This document shows positions 5,241 through 6,828 of a DNA stretch of 6,828 bases, one piece after another; positions within the stretch are counted from its first letter, which is position 1, and every line of letters begins with the position of its first letter. The translations under genes were made by a program, and so were the position numbers. The stretch is from an uncultured Mycoplasma sp. (GTDB lineage: Bacteria; Bacillota_I; Bacilli_A; RF39; UBA660). The stretch covers positions 1 to 6,828 of the forward strand of contig CAJLUG010000052.1 of the NCBI GenBank assembly GCA_905209745.1. The letters run 5' to 3'. A model generated the notes under the pieces. The model saw only the letters and a program-made list of their open reading frames with translations. It did no database searches and was not told the origin of the DNA.

Positions 5241-6794
5241 TTATGGAGTTGTTGGGTTATCTCCACCTGAAGGTGATGCTGGTGTACAAGTATTTGTTTG
5301 ATCGTTCCATGTTCCTCCAGTTGATGCACATTCTTCTTTTTCTTGCGTATAATCTTCTTCTGGTGGTGTTGTTGGTTCTTCCGGTGTTTCTGGCTCTTCT
5401 TCTTCCGGTTCTTCTAAGGTGTAGGTTGCGGCTGTTCCTTGTAATCCACTATAACCTTTGAAGGTTGCGACAACTTTATATGTTCCATATGGAGATCCAG
5501 AACCAACACTATAGGTATAACTTGTACTTTCTGTAAATCCTAGTAGGGTTGATCCTAAGTAAACGTTATATCCAAATGTACCTAAGTTTTCGTTATCTCC
5601 AGGATCTACAGCAGACCAAGAGATTGTTACTTGTTTTGTGTTTTCATTATAGGTTACTTTTAAGTTTCCAGGTTTTGCAAGGGTTACTGTTGATGTATCT
5701 GTCTCTTCTGGTTCATAACCTTTCTTGAAGTACTCATATACAACATTTCCAGTATATCCAGCTCCAGCTACGATTGGAGGATTTGATCCAGAGACAATTC
5801 CTAGTCTTACAACACTAGATGGTTGTTTAAAGGCTTCTCTATCTGCTTCCATTGCTCCTGATGAAACTAGCGCGTTAAATATTCTATCTTTTTGTACGGT
5901 TGCTGGTACGTTGTGTAATACGTAAGTTGAATCGATCTTATCATAACCATACCATAGAGCAATTACTGTTTTTGTAGAGTATCCTACTACCCATGAATCT
6001 CTGATGGCATCGTTTGGTAAGTTATATGCTGCCATTGTTTCATCATCATAGTTTGTGGTACCAGTTTTGGCAGCTACATTTGTTGGTGTTCCACCAGTTA
6101 GGGCTACGTCTTCTAAGACATTGGTAATCATAAATGCAGTTGAATCTGACATAGCACGTTTGGTATCATATTCAAATTCAATTACTTCGCCTGTATCTCT
6201 GATTACTATTTTTTCAATTGTATGTGGTGTTGTATAATATCCACCATTTGCAAAGGCGGCGTATGCACCAGCCATCTCTAGAGAAGATACTCCAGGTGAG
6301 AATGCTCCAATGGCATGTGCTTCATGAATTTTACCATTTTCGATTTCCGGTTCTATTCCTAAACCTTGTACGAATTCAATAATCTTTTCATTATCTACTT
6401 GTTGGAATGCTTTTAGGGCTGGAATGTTACGAGAAGTAGAAAGTGCTCTTCTTAAAGTAACTGTTCCAAAGTATCCATTATCCCAGTTATTGATTTCTCT
6501 ACCATTTGAATAAGTATATGGTGAATCATCAAATAGGGTATAGGTAGACCAGTTATTATATTCTATTCCTGGACCATAATCGAATAATGGTTTTGCAGTT
6601 GATCCAGGTTGACGTTTATTATCTACCGCATAATTCCAAGTTCCAGCTGATCTATTTCTACCAGCACCGATTGCTTGAACTTTACCAGTTTCAGCATCTA
6701 ATACTGTTACACCAGCTTGTACTCGGTCATTAATCCATGTATAAGTTTCTCCGTTTAATACAGAGTTTACAGCATCTTGTTTTGATCTATCTAA
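5241..6794 (-). CDS. ponA: Class A penicillin-binding protein, C-terminal part (start cut off)
   Basis: Class A penicillin-binding proteins polymerise glycan strands and cross-link peptides at the outer face of the membrane. The frame is open to the fragment edge at 6794, so 517 residues remain; the membrane anchor and glycosyltransferase domain lie outside. The transpeptidase domain is complete in its motifs: STAK after RQPG (active serine 6600-6602, lysine 6591-6593), SRN (6426-6434) and KTG (6060-6068), plus SSLEMAGAYAAFANGG, typical of class A enzymes. A fibronectin-III-like domain follows (about 5412-5677), then a linker rich in E, P and T (about 5345-5410). The tail carries two cysteines (ECASTGG...NTC) and ends in GGDNPTTP. 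Bacillus PBP1 (PonA) likewise has a C-terminal FN3 domain and low-complexity tail. The convergent position next to nth also fits ponA. An internal ATG at 6275 is not the start, because it lies past the first two motifs. Confidence 0.93.
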   Translation of the reverse strand, partial: LDRSKQDAVNSVLNGETYTWINDRVQAGVTVLDAETGKVQAIGAGRNRSAGTWNYAVDNKRQPGSTAKPLFDYGPGIEYNNWSTYTLFDDSPYTYSNGREINNWDNGYFGTVTLRRALSTSRNIPALKAFQQVDNEKIIEFVQGLGIEPEIENGKIHEAHAIGAFSPGVSSLEMAGAYAAFANGGYYTTPHTIEKIVIRDTGEVIEFEYDTKRAMSDSTAFMITNVLEDVALTGGTPTNVAAKTGTTNYDDETMAAYNLPNDAIRDSWVVGYSTKTVIALWYGYDKIDSTYVLHNVPATVQKDRIFNALVSSGAMEADREAFKQPSSVVRLGIVSGSNPPIVAGAGYTGNVVYEYFKKGYEPEETDTSTVTLAKPGNLKVTYNENTKQVTISWSAVDPGDNENLGTFGYNVYLGSTLLGFTESTSYTYSVGSGSPYGTYKVVATFKGYSGLQGTAATYTLEEPEEEEPETPEEPTTPPEEDYTQEKEECASTGGTWNDQTNTCTPASPSGGDNPTTP

Positions 6795-6828
6795 AGATCG
6801 GAAGAGCGTCGTGTAGGGAAAGAGTGTA
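6795..6828. other. Illumina TruSeq adapter, reverse complement (not biological)
   Basis: All 34 bases, starting AGATCGGAAGAGC, match the reverse complement of the Illumina TruSeq universal adapter. The ponA frame reads normally up to 6794. Together with bases 1-19 it forms an apparent terminal inverted repeat that is purely technical. This sequence should be trimmed before any homology or repeat analysis. Confidence 0.98.

Noticed and set aside
5231..6237. Plus-strand open frames at 5231-5461, 5725-5925 and 6055-6237
   Set aside because: All lie opposite the intact ponA reading frame; one starts inside the bidirectional terminator. They are low-complexity shadows.
1..6828. Terminal inverted repeats resembling a transposon or linear element end
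   Set aside because: The repeats are exact Illumina adapter sequence in opposite orientations, and both flanking genes are housekeeping genes cut by the fragment end.

Overview
The window is a piece of an AT-rich bacterial chromosome, most likely a low-GC Firmicute (Bacilli or Erysipelotrichia-like, possibly an uncultured gut lineage). The evidence is the strongly A/T-biased codon use, purine-rich Shine-Dalgarno sites, the class A penicillin-binding protein and the gene set der, hup, cca, dnaD, nth, ponA. DnaD is a Firmicute-type replication protein. Every tryptophan codon I checked is TGG, and nth ends in TGA inside a terminator, so the standard bacterial code fits and the Mollicutes code does not. 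The penicillin-binding protein implies a peptidoglycan wall.

The two ends are not biological. Bases 1-19 and 6795-6828 match the Illumina TruSeq universal adapter, in opposite orientations. The insert is therefore 20-6794, and the genes at both edges (der and ponA) are cut by the end of the cloned or sequenced fragment, not by mutation.

Layout: der (GTPase for 50S ribosome assembly) runs leftward and lacks its 3' end. It is divergent from a two-gene unit of unrecognised membrane proteins (1201-1947 and 1950-2288), followed by hup (HU nucleoid protein) with its own terminator. Next comes cca (tRNA 3'-end CCA addition), also with its own promoter and terminator, and then an overlapping dnaD-nth pair (replication initiation; endonuclease III). 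A bidirectional terminator separates nth from the convergent ponA, of which the transpeptidase domain, a fibronectin-III-like domain and an acidic/proline-rich, cysteine-containing tail are present.

Spacing is very tight: every gap is about 125 bp or less, leaders are short, and terminators overlap stop codons. Four transcription units start from nearly the same extended -10 element (TATGnTATAmT-like), most with little or no -35. As far as I recall, the core genes keep the order of the engA-hbs-cca-dnaD-nth-ponA stretch of Bacillus subtilis with many intervening genes absent, so this looks like compacted housekeeping chromosome. I see no mobile element, CRISPR array, RNA gene, defence locus or other candidate new system. 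The least explained content is the pair of membrane proteins.
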